Source of the DNA: Tetracentron sinense
Lineage: Eukaryota; Streptophyta; Magnoliopsida; Trochodendrales; Trochodendraceae
Length of the DNA: 64,000 nucleotides
Assembly: GCA_015143295.1 (NCBI GenBank)
Contig: CM026564.1
Span: forward strand, 16,108,416 to 16,172,415
Direction: 5' to 3'
Part shown: one piece after another, positions 21,441 to 34,508 of the stretch
Layout of the letters: each line of letters starts with the position of its first letter
Position numbering within the stretch: position 1 is the stretch's first letter
Translations under genes and position numbers: made by a program
The notes under the pieces: model-generated
Databases searched by the model: none
Seen by the model: the letters and a program-made list of their open reading frames with translations, nothing else
Told to the model about the DNA's origin: nothing

Positions 21441-24400
21441 ATTCTCATGTTTTGCCAATTGATCTCAGGATTTTACATCATGAGACGCGACAATCGGGGT
21501 CGTGGTTACCATACTCGGAGATCCGAGGGTGAGGTTCCGACAGACGAAGAGCCGCTTTACTTCACGAATGCTATGGATTCCATAACTGAGACTTTGGCTT
21601 TGTTGGCAGCCAGACCTACTCTTACCCCACCGACTACTCCTATGCATCCGCTGGTGCATCACACCGCGGGACTTGAAGCTTTCCGGAGACTACGGCCTCT
21701 GACATTCTATGGCACTCTGGACCCAATGGTGGCAGAGTCTTGGATTATGCAGTTGGAGAAGACCTTTCGGGCTCTACGATGTACTGAGGAGCAACAGGTT
21801 GAATGAGCTTCCTTCGTAATGGAAGGTGAAGCCGAATATTGGTGGCGAGCTACCCAAAGGCAGAGAGATGTTGCAAAGGCAGGGGAACTCTAGACATGGG
21901 CGGAGTTCCTGGAAAGTTTCCTTGAACAGTACTTTCCCAGATTCATTCGGGAACAGAAGGCAGGGGAGTTTATGCTTTTGGAATAAGGATCGATGAACGT
22001 GGCCGAGTATGAGGCTAAGTTCACCGAGTTGTCTAGATTTGCTCCACATTTGGTTGCGATTGAAGACCTACGGGTCAAAAAGTTTGAGATGGGATTGAAG
22101 GCTTTCATTCGTGATAGGGTGTCAATTCTTCAAGTGGAATCCTGGAGAGAGATAGTAGGAAAGGCGAAGATCGCCGAGAAAAATGCAGAGGAGTTTATCC
22201 GAAGAAGAGATAGTGGGTTCGGGAGAAGCATGTCTCGGGGTCAATCTAGTGGTTCTTCACAGTTCGAGAAGAGGACTAAGACTACGCCATACCAGTTTTC
22301 TCAGCCGATGTCGGCTCAGAGGCCTTCTTTTGCGCTTCAAGCACCGCGTCCTACGACGTCACAAGCTACGAGGGTTATGCCTCCAGCTTCCTCCACATCG
22401 CAGGCATTCGAGGAGTGTGCCGTATGTGGTTGTCAGCACAAGATAGAGGATTGCCCATGATTATCAAGTGGATGCTTCCACTGTGGTGAGGTTGGCCACG
22501 TGATTCGGGATTGCCCGCGTAAGCAGTCACAGACTGGGCCACAGGGAGTTCAGCCTCCAGGCAGGCAGACTTCACTTCAGGGGTCTTCATCTTAGGCCTC
22601 TAGATCCTTGCCGCCCCCAACAGCCTCGTCAGGCAAATCAGGGTAGGGTATTCGCCATGACTGACCGAGACGCATAGGCATCTGATGATGTTGTGCACGG
22701 TACGCGCAAGTTTGATATTGTTAAATTTCTAGTGTTGCCATAATGTATTGTGTATATATGTCTTCTATGTGATGTTTTGCTATGCGTGTATCTACATGTA
22801 TTATATGGGCTACTACCCTCCCTATGATTGGCTTGGATCATTTGGACTCAGTTTCCAAGCTTCGCCAAGACACTTGGCACTTAGAGCTCCCATCAAATCC
22901 TGACTTATGTGAAATATGGGAAGAGATTCCCCTTCTTGATACCCTTCCACACTCTATGGAAGACCGTGCTGTATGGACACCTTCTCCAAATGGCCGCTTC
23001 TCTCTCAAATCTGCCTGGGAGACATTACGAAGTAGCAAGCATACTGTCCGGTGGCATAAACTGATTTGGTGTAAAACAAATTTTCCAAGACACTCTTTTA
23101 TTTCATGGATGGCAGTTAGAGAAGCTCTGAGAACTCGGGAGAAGCTCGTCGATTGGGGAATGATTGACAGGGGGCCTTGCCTGTTATGTAATGGGTGCGT
23201 GGAGAGTCATGATCATCTTTTTGCTACGTGTGTGTTTTCTTCTCAGGTCTGGTCTATGCTTCTCTAGCATCTCCTTTTGAAGCCAAGAGTTTTTCATAGA
23301 TGGAAATTTGCTATTAACTAGTTTTCTAGGAAAACCAATCATGATACTTTTCAGAACTCGATTAGGCAGGCTTCATTTTGTGCTTTCACGTACCACATCT
23401 GGAAGGAACGCAATAGGCGTCTTTTTTCCAATGGTGCTTCTAATCTGGCGCACTTGTTCCAAGCTATATTTAATGATGTTTTTGTGGTCTTCAACCAACA
23501 TCCGCTCCCTCTGGCTACATCGAGATCGAATTGTAATATTGCTACTACTTGGAACCTATCTCTTCGGTGGAAGGACCCCCCTACTAGGTGGGTATCCTGG
23601 GAAGGAACATTTTCGCCTTAGATACTGATGGCTCTCTCAGTCCACATAGGGGCGGTTTTGGAAGTATTTTGCGTGATCATGAAGGGAATCCGTTGTTCGG
23701 CATTGCCAGGAGCCGTGAGGGTAGCTCTGTTATTGGGAACGAATTGTAGGCTATAAAGAGTGTGCTTCAACTGGCTACTGAGAGGGGATATAGGAGCATT
23801 CAAGTTCAGTCTGACTCTTCTTGGGCTGTGCTTTGTATTAACCATGAGTGCGAATGGCCATGGAAGGAGCTGTCCACGCTAATGGCTATTGATCAGATGA
23901 CGAACTCTCTTGATTTTTTTGAGATTTGCCATGTTCCCCGTGAATGTAATAGGGCTGAAGACTGGCTTTCCAAGCTCATCCATAGATCTGCCCCTGTTCT
24001 ATAACCATCTATGTTCTCCCCTACCCTTAACCGTGTTGTTCAAGCGGATATGAGGAAAAGTAGATACATGCGCATGTAATTGGTGTTGTTTTAATATATT
24101 CTGGTTGGGGTCTGCCTAACCCCGGCTTTCCTTTCCCCAAAAAAAAAAGTATCTACATGTATTAGGTATGTACTTTATGTTATAACTTGGGTAGTTAAAA
24201 TTCTCAGGTTCATTGCTGGTAAATGAATGTTTGGCACGGGTGTTGGTCGACACGGGATCCACTCATTCGTTCATCTCACCTAGTTTTGCCAGAGTCTTTA
24301 AGTCCAAGCCGAGTAAGCTACCTCAGGAGTTGTCCATTTCAACTCCGTTGGGTAAGTCTGTTGAAGCAGATGAAGTGTATCTGGGCAGTGTTGGGCAAGT

Positions 24401-26785
24401 CATGTAGCACGAGTTGCCAGTTGACCTGATCATGTTGGGATTTTAGGATTGGGAATTCGACGTTATCCCAGGTATGGATTGGCTCTCAGCTCACCACGGA
24501 CATGTGGCGTGTTTCGAGAAGGTGGTAAACTTTAAACCCGCTGGGTTAAGGCTGTTTCATTTTAGGGGACTTCAGAGGAGAGACATTGCTCGCTTTGAAG
24601 CTCTCAATCTCGAGAATGTAGAAGTACGAAACTCCACATCCATTCCAATTGTTTGTGAGTACATGGATGTTTTTCCGGAGACCTTACTAGGATTACCTCC
24701 TAATCAGACAATTGAGTTTGCGATCGAACTTGCTCCAGGCACGGCTCCGATTTCTAGGGCTCCGTATAGGATGACCCCTATTAAGCTTAAGGAGTTAAAG
24801 TACCAGTTGCAGAATTGCAAGACCTTGGTTTTATTCAGCCAAGTGTCTCACCTTGGGGAGTTCCAGTGCTCTTCGTGAAGAAGAAATATGGGTCGATGCG
24901 GATGTGCATTGACAACAGGCAGCTAAATAAAGTCACTATCGGATAGACGACTTGTTTGACCAGTTGAAGGGTGCAAAGTTCTTCTCAAAGATTGACATTC
25001 GATCTGGTTATTATCAGTTGAAAATCAAGAAAGAATACATTCCGAAGACGGCATTCAGAACTCGATACGACCATTACGAGTTTTTGGTCATGTCTTTTGA
25101 GCTGACTAACGCACCGGCAGCGTTTATAGATCTCATGAACCGGGTGTTCAAATAGTCTCTCAACCAGTGTGTGATCGTATTTGTAGATGATATCCTTGTG
25201 TACTCACAGTCGCAGGATGATCACACAAGAGATCTCCGCCTTATCTTTCAGACTCTTCGAGAGCATAGTCTATATGCTAAGTTGAGCAAATGCGAGTTCT
25301 GGCTGGACAAGGTATCTTTTCATGGCCAAGTGGTGTCAGCCGAGGGTATCTTAGTTGATTCTGCAAAGATCATGGCAGTGATGAATTGGGAAAGGCCGAA
25401 GAGTGTTACCGAGATTCGTAGTTTTCTCAGCTTGGCAGGATACTATAGAAGGTTCGTGGAGGGATTCTCCAACTTAACAGCTCCGCTGACCTATCTCATG
25501 CGAAAGGACACTAAGTTCACTTGGAGTGACAAATGCGTGGCAAAGTTTCCTAGAGTTAAAGAAGAGGCTTACTATAGCCCATGTTCTCACAGTTATGTTT
25601 GGAAGCAATAGTTTCGAAGTCTATAGTGATGCTTCGCTTGTTGGACTTGGATGTGTCCTTATGCAACATAAACAGGTGGTTGCCTATGCTTCCCGTCAGT
25701 TGAAGGAGCACGGGCAAAACTACCCCACACACGACTTAGAGCTTGCAGCAGTCATATTTGCACTGAAAATTTGGCATCACTACCTCTACGGGGAAGAGTT
25801 CGTTGTATTTACGGATCACAAGAGCTTGAAGTATGTCTTCTTTCATAAGGAGTTGAATATGAGGCAGCATCGATGGATGGAGTTCATGAAGGACTACGAT
25901 TTTTCTATTCAGTACCATCTGGGTAAAGCTAATGCTCTTAGCAGAAAACTTTAGGAGGTTATGGCTCACTTGAGAATGCAAGAATGGAAGTTATTGAAGG
26001 ATATGTGTAACTTAGACACTACTCTAAGGCATGTTACCTACGGGCCGGTGATGTCAAACATCTCCATTAGGCCGCAAATCTTGAACCGGATTAAGGAGTT
26101 GCAGAATTCGGATGCTGAGTTGCTTGCTTACTGAGACAAGTCGGTTAATAGTGACAGTCAAGAGTTTACTTTGAATGGTGATGGTGCTATCATATTCAAA
26201 GGCAGGTTGTGTGTCCCCGCCGACATAGTGTTGAGGGTTGAGATCTTGGATGATGCTCACCGATCCAAGTACACGGTATATTTGGGAGGTACTAAGATGT
26301 ACCAGAATCTCAAGAGGTACTATTGGTGGCGAAACATGAAGAGAGAAGTCGCCGAGTATGTTTCTAGATGTTTGGTGTGCCAGTAGGTGAAGGCTGAACA
26401 TCAGAGGCCGGTAGGTCTTTTATAGTCTCTTCCTATTCCGGAATGGAAATGGGAGAATATCTTGATGGATTTCATCGTGGGTTTGCCACGGACGGCGAAG
26501 GGCTCCGATGCTATTTGGGTGATAGTGGACAGATTGACTAAGTCAGCACACTTTATTCCGTATCAGACCACTTTTAATTCGAATCAGTTGGTAGCCTTGT
26601 ATGTCAAGGAAGTGGTTCGTCTGCTCGGTGTGCCAGTTTCCACTGTGTCTGATCGAGATCCTAGGTTTACTTCCAGGTTCTAGAAAACTTTTTAGAGTGC
26701 TATGGTTCTCATTTGGATTTCGGCACCGCCTTTCATCCTCAAGCTGGTGGGCAGACTGAATGGGTGAATCAGGTTGTAGAGGATA
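21441..26785 (+). mobile_element. TE5: decayed Tekay-type Ty3/gypsy element
   Basis: This plus-strand internal region has its domains in Tekay order. Gag runs about 21480-22660 (start MRRDNRGRGYHTRR, zinc knuckles near 22410-22520), protease from about 24213 ([16 protein letters not shown]), then reverse transcriptase ([10 protein letters not shown] near 25185), RNase H (about 25610-25950) and integrase (about 26171-26785). It is broken, with roughly a dozen interruptions. Both LTRs are missing: the left edge abuts satellite and the right edge is cut in integrase by an LTR in the opposite orientation. LINE-E lies between gag and pol. It is clearly older than TE2. Confidence 0.88.
22804..24148 (+). 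mobile_element. LINE-E: 5'-truncated LINE with perfect 16-bp target duplication
   Basis: GTATCTACATGTATTA is repeated exactly at 22788-22803 and 24149-24164. The 1,345-bp insert is the 3' end of ORF2. A conserved linker is followed by zf-RVT (HSFISWMAVREALRT near 23091, CLLCNGCVESHDHLFATC) and RNase H (LDTDGS near 23610, VQSDSSWAV, ECNRAEDWLSK). Frame is lost between about 23265 and 23600. A TAG sits at the catalytic-Glu block (GNEL then stop, near 23747). The 3' tail has the GGGGT/ACCCC hairpin and ends in A-runs. Short length with a perfect duplication is classic target-primed insertion. It post-dates TE5. Confidence 0.92.
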
Positions 26786-27227
26786 TGTCGCGACCTAAAA
26801 CCTACCCTAAGAGTTAGAGTGACTCTTGGACGACCTATCATGACTTACATGACTTGCTTGACAAACCAACCTGCAAAATACTTGGAGCATATACAATAGA
26901 GGACAATAATGCGAAAAGCATAGACTACATAGCACAGCAGAAGACGAACCAAACCTCTAGGTATATATACACATGATCCAAGTTTGTACAAAATGAAATC
27001 ACAAAAGAAAGTGCAGACATGCCCGCCAAAATACATGAATATACTTTCTCAAGCTCACCCACAGTCACTCAGAACCTACCACCTAATAGTAGCCCTCTAC
27101 CGGAGGTTCCTCCACAGGTTCCTCAACATACTCCTCCACCCATGGGCCAAGAACACAAATGTTGAGAGGAGCAGCAGCTCCCTCAGTACCTGCTGATATA
27201 AACGTACGGCTGAGCATTGAATACTCA
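26786..27227 (-). repeat. Tekay LTR fragment
   Basis: It starts TGTCGCGACC and follows the first 440 bp of the TE2 LTR (plus-strand reading), including ATACAATAGAGGA, GCGGACATGCCCGCC-like and GAGCATTGAATACTCAG blocks, then breaks into LINE-F. It may be the 3' LTR of the older element TE3, or an independent insertion into TE5. No partner duplication was found. Confidence 0.75.
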
Positions 27228-28555
27228 GATGATCTTCTAGAGTTTATGCAGGCAGATAGGTCGTCGGCTTTCCATCTAAAGAACATTATAGCTAAATTCG
27301 CTCTCTTATCTAGATTAGAGCCCAATTTAGAAAAAACCAGATTTTCTTTGCGGGTACGTCTAATCATGCAAAACATGAAATTTATTCGATTTTGGGTTTC
27401 AAGGAGGGAAAGCTCCCTATTAAATACCTGGGTATTCCATTGTTCTCTTCCCGGTTGTCTGAGATTGATTGCCTTCCGTTGGTGGACAAAGTCAAGAATC
27501 ATATTGCGTCCTGGAAAGGCAGTATCCTTTCTTATACGGGGCGGTTGGAACTGCTCAAGTCAGTGATTGTAGTCTGCATATATACTGGTCGAGTGGCTTT
27601 CTTCTTCCTGCTAGTGTGTTAAAAAAAATAGAACAAATTTGTGGCCACTTTCTTTGGTCTAGAAATAATTCCCAAAGGAAAATTCCTCTTATCAATTGGA
27701 AGCAAGTTTGCAAACCATTCTTGGAAGGCGGTCTCGGCCTCAAAAGACTCATGGATTGGAACTATGGCGCTCTCATCCGCCATGTTTGGCAAATTATGTC
27801 AGGTTCCCACTCACTGTGGACGAGATGGGTTCAGAGACATCTCATCAAAGGCAAACCCTTTTGGAAGCTTAAAGAGCTGGTGGATTGCTCGTGGTCTTGG
27901 AGGAAATTGTTACAGCTATGGAAAGAGGCAAAACATCTCTTCCTTTCTCTAATTGGAGATGGCACCCAAACTAACATGTGGTACGATAAGTGGTTAACCA
28001 TAGGTGTTCTTGATGACTTGTTTGGCAATAGAATCATCTATGATTCGGGTCTAGGAGCCTCAGCGTGTGTCAGTTCTATCATCTCTAATGGTCATTGGGA
28101 TCCCCCTCCTCCATCTTCTTGGGATTTATCCCAGGTTTGGGATGCTGTCCAGAAGACTCAGATTCACCGGAGCTTTGTTGGAGACAAGGTTATATGGATT
28201 CCCTCTCCATCGGGCCGTTTCACAATGCAGTCCTCCTGGGCAGCCATTAGATCCCCTTCTCCACGTGTTGTTTGGAGCAAGCTAGTCTGGTTTTCGCTTA
28301 ATATAAAGAGGCACAGTTTTATTTCTTGGTTAGCTTTGTCCGGAAGAATTCAAACTCAAGATTGCCTCGTTAAACATTTGGTCCTTGGGGCTTCTAAATG
28401 TTGCTTCTGTAGGACCTCAAAACACCTATTCTTCGAGTGCAAATACTCTCAGTCAATATGGAAATACATCCTCAACAAGATTAGGTTCAATGCGCATGTC
28501 ATTTTAGCTTGGGAAGACGAAGTGAGGTGGTTTCTTAGGGAAACAGCCACAAAAG
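27228..28555 (+). pseudogene. LINE-F ORF2 fragment (RT C-terminus and zf-RVT)
   Basis: Same subfamily as LINE-A. It opens inside the FADD motif (DDLLEFMQAD), then KLPIKYLGIPL (27408-27440), LSYTGRLELLKSV, LPASVLKKIEQICGHFLW, GGLGLKRLMDWNYGAL and the zf-RVT domain (IWIPSPSGRF; HSFISWLALSGRIQTQ; CCFCRTSKHLFFEC). There are frame changes near 27370 and 27565; from about 27580 to 28555 one frame is open. Both ends are cut: no poly(A), no RNase H, no target duplication. It is an internal fragment, not a simple insertion. Confidence 0.85.
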
Positions 28556-28737
28556 ATCCCAAGATCCACTATATACTTAGAATGGTGGGCTTCATCCATA
28601 ATCTCTCTCCGAAGATCCACAATTGCTGGAATACACAATCTTCCCCTGAATGTGATAGCACCTCGGCTACTGAGAGAGAAGTCCTCACTACCCTTGGCAA
28701 CTTCCTTGTCCCGGAAAGCCAAAAAGTCAACATCCGT
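28556..28737 (-). pseudogene. TE3 pol fragment, left of TE2
   Basis: A short minus-strand piece of Tekay pol from the RNase H-integrase region, parallel to TE2 about 32425-32620. It ends at TCCGT, the duplication created by TE2, and the same old element resumes at 38656. It is broken. Confidence 0.8.
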
Positions 28738-31079
28738 TGTCGCGACCCAAAACCCACCCTAGGAGTTAGAGTGAACTTTGGACGACTAATCATGGATTTC
28801 AAGACTTGCTTAATAACCCAACCTGCAAAAACCCACAGAGCATATACAATAGAGGATATAAACAGCGGAAACATACTCTAACATAGCACAGCGGAAGACT
28901 ACCAAACCTTTATGTATATACATACACAAATCCAAGTTTATACAAAAAGCAATCCATAAGAAAGTGCGGACATGCCCGCCAAAATACATAAATCTAACTC
29001 TCATCTCACCCACAGCTAATCCACTCAGAATCTAATCACCACCTACTGATAACCCACTACGGGAGGTTCCTCCAAAGGCTCCTCGACGTACTCCTCTTCC
29101 ACCCATGGACCAGGAGCACAAACATCAAATAGAGCAGCAGCTCCCTCAGAACCTGCCGACATAAGAAGTACGGCTGAGCATGGAATACTCAACGGGTACT
29201 AAATACTAACCAACAATTATAGCATAGAAATGGCAACACATGATCAGGAGCAATTCATATATGTCAAATGGAAACAATTCATATCATACAAGGAAGTAAA
29301 GCAGTTTATAATCATGCTTGAAATTCGTAGAAAGCCGATAAATCCTCTTGAAAACATCGTGCACTTGACTTGACTTGAAATCTCTTTTCGTACTTGAAAT
29401 CTTGTCTTGTCTATCTTGCTTGATTCTTGTATGTTGTGTCATGTCATGCATGTCATGCGTGCTTGCTTGTGATCATGTAACTTGTGAGATTCTCTTGTGA
29501 GATGTACTTGTGAGATGCCTTGAGAGGGAAGGGAGACCCTTCTTTATGCAATGCACTTGCGAGGGAAGGGAGACCCTTCTTTATGATATGTATGTACTTG
29601 CGAGGGAAGGGAGGCCCTTCTTCATGATATGCACTTGTGAGTGAGGGGAGACCCCTCGTGGAATGTTGGTTCTTGTCTTCTTATGAAAAGCGAGGTAAAA
29701 CATATCGTAGGATATGTCCCACCTCTAACCACGTTTTTGTAAACCTTGATAAATCATGCCATGCATGCCGTGCTCGTGGGAACCGTGTACATACGTGCAT
29801 TTAAATTTAAACATGAACATTGGGTAATTTCACAACACATATAGCGTCAAAGATTAAGCAATTCAATATTCATAGCATTTAGGAAAAACAGGAAACACAC
29901 TATCATAGGCCCTAGAAATATTCAGAATTTATTAGGCATGCATTTCCTAATTTACAGCTCACTGTATTCACCTTGGCATTTCATCAAACATGGTGTGTTC
30001 ATTATGGATTTACCCTACAACATGCTTTTCTAGATGGTTTTACTCAATCATACATGTATGTTTATTATTGGAACAATGCCCTTCCCCGTTTTAATCATCA
30101 CCACACGACCACTGGCATCCAATCGCCCCTTACATCTCCATTCACCATTCACCATTTACCATTCACCATTCACCATTCATCCATCTCATAGTACATGTGT
30201 AAATGAAAGGAAAATCAAAAGAAAAGAAGGGCAAAGAGGAACTATAACTAGGAGGGTAGTAAGAAGCACCGACCTTGAAGAAATGAGGAAGAAACCCACT
30301 TTCCAAATGGCTGTGAGTTGCTGCCCTAGCTTGATTCGCGAGCTCCACGAATGCTTGCACCGAAATCTTGAAGAAAACGGGCTTGAGGTTGATCTAGGGT
30401 CTCAAAACCCTTTGATTTCTCTCCAAAATGGAAACCCTAGATTGGAATCCCCTTCTCCTCTTTCTTCTATTCTCTCAAACTCTCTAAGTGTTGAATGATG
30501 CCCTAAAGGCTCGGGTTAAACTCTTAAGGTAAGAGTGAACTGACAAAAGACCATAATACCCTTACTAAATTTCTGTAAAAAACACGAGTGCCGAACTCAT
30601 TGTGCTGTGAACGGTGCCAACTCGTGGTGCTGTGAACAGTGCCGACTCGTGGTGCTGTGAACAGTGCCGACTCGTGGTGCTGTGAATAGTGCTGAGCTCG
30701 TTGTCCGTTGTCTTATGTACAACGTGCCCGTGGTGAGTTGTACAACGTGCCCGTTGTGAGCTGTACAACGGATGCACACAGTATACGTTATCAGAGTACG
30801 TTGTCTGCGCTACGTTATCAGAGTACGACGTCAGAGCACGTCCTTAGTGCCTTCCGAGCTACGATTTCCTACAGGTTCAGACTATTTTGGCCATATCTTT
30901 TGACTCGTTCATCCGATTTTGATGATTCAACTTGCGTTGTGTTCGTACTTCGAAAAGGAACATTTCTGACGTTTCGAAATTTCCAATTTCCTCCTTATTT
31001 ATTAATTATACCTCTTAAAAAGGGAAAATGACAACGAAAGTGTCATGTATTAAGCATGAAAAGGTCTAAGGGCTCTACA
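28738..31079 (-). repeat. TE2 left LTR (3' LTR in element orientation)
   Basis: TGTCGCGACCC ... GGGCTCTACA. It contains GAAGGG hairpins (about 29521-29670), the double-stem hairpin 29692-29725, a 25-bp minisatellite (30596-30695, about four units) and the conserved TTTTGACTCGTTCATCCGAT block near 30898. It is 48 bp shorter than the other LTR, mostly from two fewer minisatellite units. Confidence 0.95.
30596..30695. repeat. 25-bp minisatellite in TE2 left LTR
   Basis: About four units beginning GTGCTGTGAACAGTGCC and ending ACTCGTG. The right LTR has about six (38115-38272). In both LTRs it occupies the slot filled by GATC-palindrome repeats in the solo LTR, TE1 and TE6. Confidence 0.85.
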
Positions 31080-31093
31080 TCCTCCCCCCCTTA
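31080..31093 (-). promoter_or_regulatory. TE2 polypurine tract
   Basis: TCCTCCCCCCCTTA next to the left LTR is a purine run on the minus strand, immediately upstream of the 3' LTR. It is the expected plus-strand primer. Confidence 0.85.
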
Positions 31094-31180
31094 CAAAAAT
31101 TTCGTGCTCGAAATTCAGACACTACTTGCATTACAAACCAAAAGAACATTACAAGTCATATACAGACTTCACACAGAAAC

Positions 31181-34100
31181 TCATTCAAATAATTCTGGGT
31201 ACTTTGCTTTGACTTCGGCTTCACGCTCCCATGTAGCTTCTTCCCGAGCATGGTGTTGCCATTGCACAAGAACCAAAGGGATTGTCTTGTTGCGAAGCAC
31301 CTGATTTCTTCGATCGAAAATCTGGACTGGCCTTTCAATCAAGGTGAGATCCTCTCGAATTTCTAACTGTTCCAAGTCTATGACATGCGAAGTATCCGCA
31401 ATATACTTCCGAAGCATAGACACATGGAAGACGTTATGAACTGCCGCCATGTGAGGTGGGAGAGCTACTCGATAAGCAACTTCACCAACTCGTGTGATAA
31501 TCTCAAAAGGCCCAACATACCGAGGACTGAGCTTGCCTCGCTTGCCAAATCTCATGATCCCTTTGCTAGGAGATACTTTCACAAAGACTTGATCCCCTAC
31601 TTGAAATTCCAAGTCCCTACGGCGTGTGTCCGCATAGCTTTTCTGGCGATCTTGAGCGGTTTTCAACTGATCCCGAATGATCTTAACTGTGTTTGCAGTT
31701 TGCTCAATCAACTCCGGACCAAGTACTTTCCTTTCTCCTACCTCATCCCAATAGAGAGGAGACCTACAACTTCGTCCATACAAGGCCTCAAATGGTGCCA
31801 TTTGAATACTTGCCTGATAGCTGTTATTATAGGCAAATTCAACCAAAGGCAAGTGCTCTTCCCAACTGCCTCTGAAATCCAACATACAAGCCCGAAGCAT
31901 GTCTTCAATGACTTGGTTCACTCTCTCGGTTTGTCCATCCGTCTGTGGATGAAAAGCGGTGCTGAAATCAAGTCGGGAACCCATAGCCTCTTGGAAACTT
32001 TTCCAAAATCTTGACGTGAATCTTGGATCCCGATCTGACACAATACTGACGGGCACTCCGTGTAACCTCACTACTTCCTTGATGTATAGAGCGGCCAACT
32101 GGCTAGAGTTGAAAGTAGTTCGGTAAGGTAAGAAGTGCGCAGACTTCGTCAGACGGTCTACTACAACCCAAATTGCATCTGGGCCCCTTGCCGTCTTTGG
32201 CAAGCCAACTATGAAATCCATGGATATGTTCTCCCATTTCCACTCGGGAATCGGAAGGGAATGCAATAGACCGGCGGGTCGCATGTGTTCTGCTTTCACC
32301 TGTTGGCACACTAAGCACCGTGCTATATACTCCGCAACCTCCCTCTTCATATTCTGCCACCAAAAGTGACTCTTGAGGTTCCGGTACATCTTTGTACCCC
32401 CTGGATGCACTGTGTACTTCGAATGATGTGCTTCATCCAAAATCTCTCTTCGAAGATCTGCATTGGCTGGGACGCACAGTCTTCCCTTGAATGTGATAGC
32501 ACCCCGACTAGTGAGAGAGAAGTCCTCACTACCCTTAGCAACTTCCTTGTCCCGATAAGCCAACAATTCAGCATCCATAGCTTGATATTCTTGGATCAAA
32601 TCTATAATGTACGACCGAACCGTAACATTTGCCAAAGTAGGACCACGGACAGAGTCATTCATACTGATGTCCAGATTTGCCAAATCTTCTAGTAGCTTCC
32701 ATTCTTGAATCAACATATGTGCTAACAACCCTTGAGGTCTTCTACTCAAAGCATCAGCCACAACATTCGCTTTACCCGGGTGGTATTGAATGGTACAATC
32801 ATAGTCCTTCAGAAATTTCATCCAACGCCTTTGCCTTAGATTCAGCTCCTTTTGGGAAAAGAGGTACTTGAGACTCTTGTGATCGGTAAATACATAGAAC
32901 TCCACCCCATAAAGGTAATGACGCCAAATCTTAAGTGCAAACACGACCGCCGCAAGCTCCAAGTCGTGCGTGGGATAATTCTTCTCATGCTCCTTCAACT
33001 GCCTTGATGCATAGGCAATGACTTTCTTGTGCTGCATGAGTACACACCCAAGTCCAACGTGTGAGGCATCACTATACACCTCATACCCAAAAGGTCCAGA
33101 TGACACAGTAAGGACCGGGGCTGTAGTAAGCCTCTTCTTCAGTTCCGTGAAATTGATCTCGCACTTATCACTCCATACAAACTTGGCGTTCTTCCTTGTC
33201 AAGTAAGTGAGCGGTGCTGCAAGGCCAGAGAAACCTTCTACGAATCTCCTGTTGTAGCCTGCCAATCCAAGAAAACTGCGTATCTCAGTAACACTCTTGG
33301 GCCTCGCCCAACTCATAACTGCTTCGATCTTCTTCGGATCTACCGAGATACCTTCTGCAGAAACAACGTGGCCTAGGAATGCCACCTCTTCCAACCAAAA
33401 CTCACACTTGCTAAGTTTGGCGTATAGCTTGTGTTCTCTTAGAATTTCTAAAGCAAGGCATAGGTCGCGTGTGTGATCTTCCCGTGTCTGGGAATAGACC
33501 AAAATGTCATCAACAAATACAATCACGCACCTATCAAGATATGGCCGGAACACCCGGTTCATCAAATCCATAAAGGCTGCCGGCGCGTTCGTGAGTCCAA
33601 AAGGCATCACCAAGAACTCGTAGTGTCCATACCGAGTCCTGAAAGCAGTTTTGGGAACATCTTCCACCTTAATCTTCAACTGGAGATAACCCGATCGAAG
33701 ATCTATCTTCGAGAAAAATCTCGCTCCCTTCAACTGATCGAATAAGTCGTCAATCCTAGGCAATGGATACCTATTCTTTATAGTGACTTTGTTCAATTGC
33801 CGGTAATCGACGCACATCCGCATCGAGCCATCTTTCTTCTTAACAAACAACACTGGGGCACCCCATGGTGAGACACTTGGTCGAATGAAGCCAAGGCTTT
33901 GTAATTCTTCCAACTGAGTCTTTAACTCTTTGAGTTCAATAGGGGCCATTCTATACGGAGCCCTGAAAACAGGAGCTGTGCCTGGTGCAAGCTCGATCAT
34001 AAACTCAATCTCCCTGTCTGGAGGCAATCCTGGCAACTCCTCTGGAAATACATCCAGGAACTCACTCACAACCGGAATAGTCGATGAGTCCTTTGCCTCG

Positions 34101-34485
34101 AGGTTAGCTAAGCTCAACGCCGCAAAACGAACAATAGATCTGTTTTTCAACCCGCGAAAGTGGAATGGTTTTCCTTCTACTGGCTTGAAGAGTACCATTT
34201 TCTCAAAGCAAGCTACATGTCCATGATGTGCTGCTAACCAATCCATTCCCAATATAACATCAAAGTCTTGGAATCCAAGAACGATGACATCAACCGCCAA
34301 CTCGTGGCTTCCAACTTGGACCACACTATTTCTATATACTTTATCTGCCAAAATACTGTTTTGCCGAGCGGAGTCGAAATGGCTAACTCCGGTTTTAGCT
34401 GACTAGGCTCCACAGAAAAGCCTTCTGAAAAACTCGGCGAGACAAACGAATGAGTAGACCCGGTATCAATCAACACTTGGGCCAA
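31181..34485 (-). pseudogene. TE2 pol region (protease, RT, RNase H, integrase, chromodomain-like tail)
   Basis: Most of the region (34351-31181) is open for 1,056 codons. Order from the right: aspartic protease ([13 protein letters not shown] near 34460), reverse transcriptase ([22 protein letters not shown] near 33500), RNase H ([17 protein letters not shown] near 33060), integrase zinc region ([17 protein letters not shown] near 32300) and catalytic core ([11 protein letters not shown] near 32215, SDRDPRF). The end, with [12 protein letters not shown] and EEATWERE, resembles the chromodomain of Tekay chromoviruses, which guides integration to chromatin. Counted with gag, the element has about three breaks. 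Confidence 0.93.
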
Positions 34486-34508
34486 ATACTCATTGACTAG
34501 TAGGGTTC

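Noticed and set aside
22183-22446. Arg/Leu-rich 87-codon ORF
   Set aside because: It is the shifted frame of the TE5 gag Pro/Gln-rich linker.
27469-28881. A 470-codon plus-strand ORF
   Set aside because: Its middle is LINE-F, but the last third reads the antisense of Tekay pol and an LTR. It is a chance fusion, not a gene.
30034-30498. Open frames of 154 codons in both TE2 LTRs (also 37557-38021) and similar frames in TE1 LTRs
   Set aside because: They lie in LTR sequence with CATTCACCATTCAC repeats, show no family similarity, and are not kept in the TE6 LTR.
31385-32014. A 209-codon plus-strand ORF in TE2
   Set aside because: It is antisense to the integrase region of the long minus-strand pol frame.
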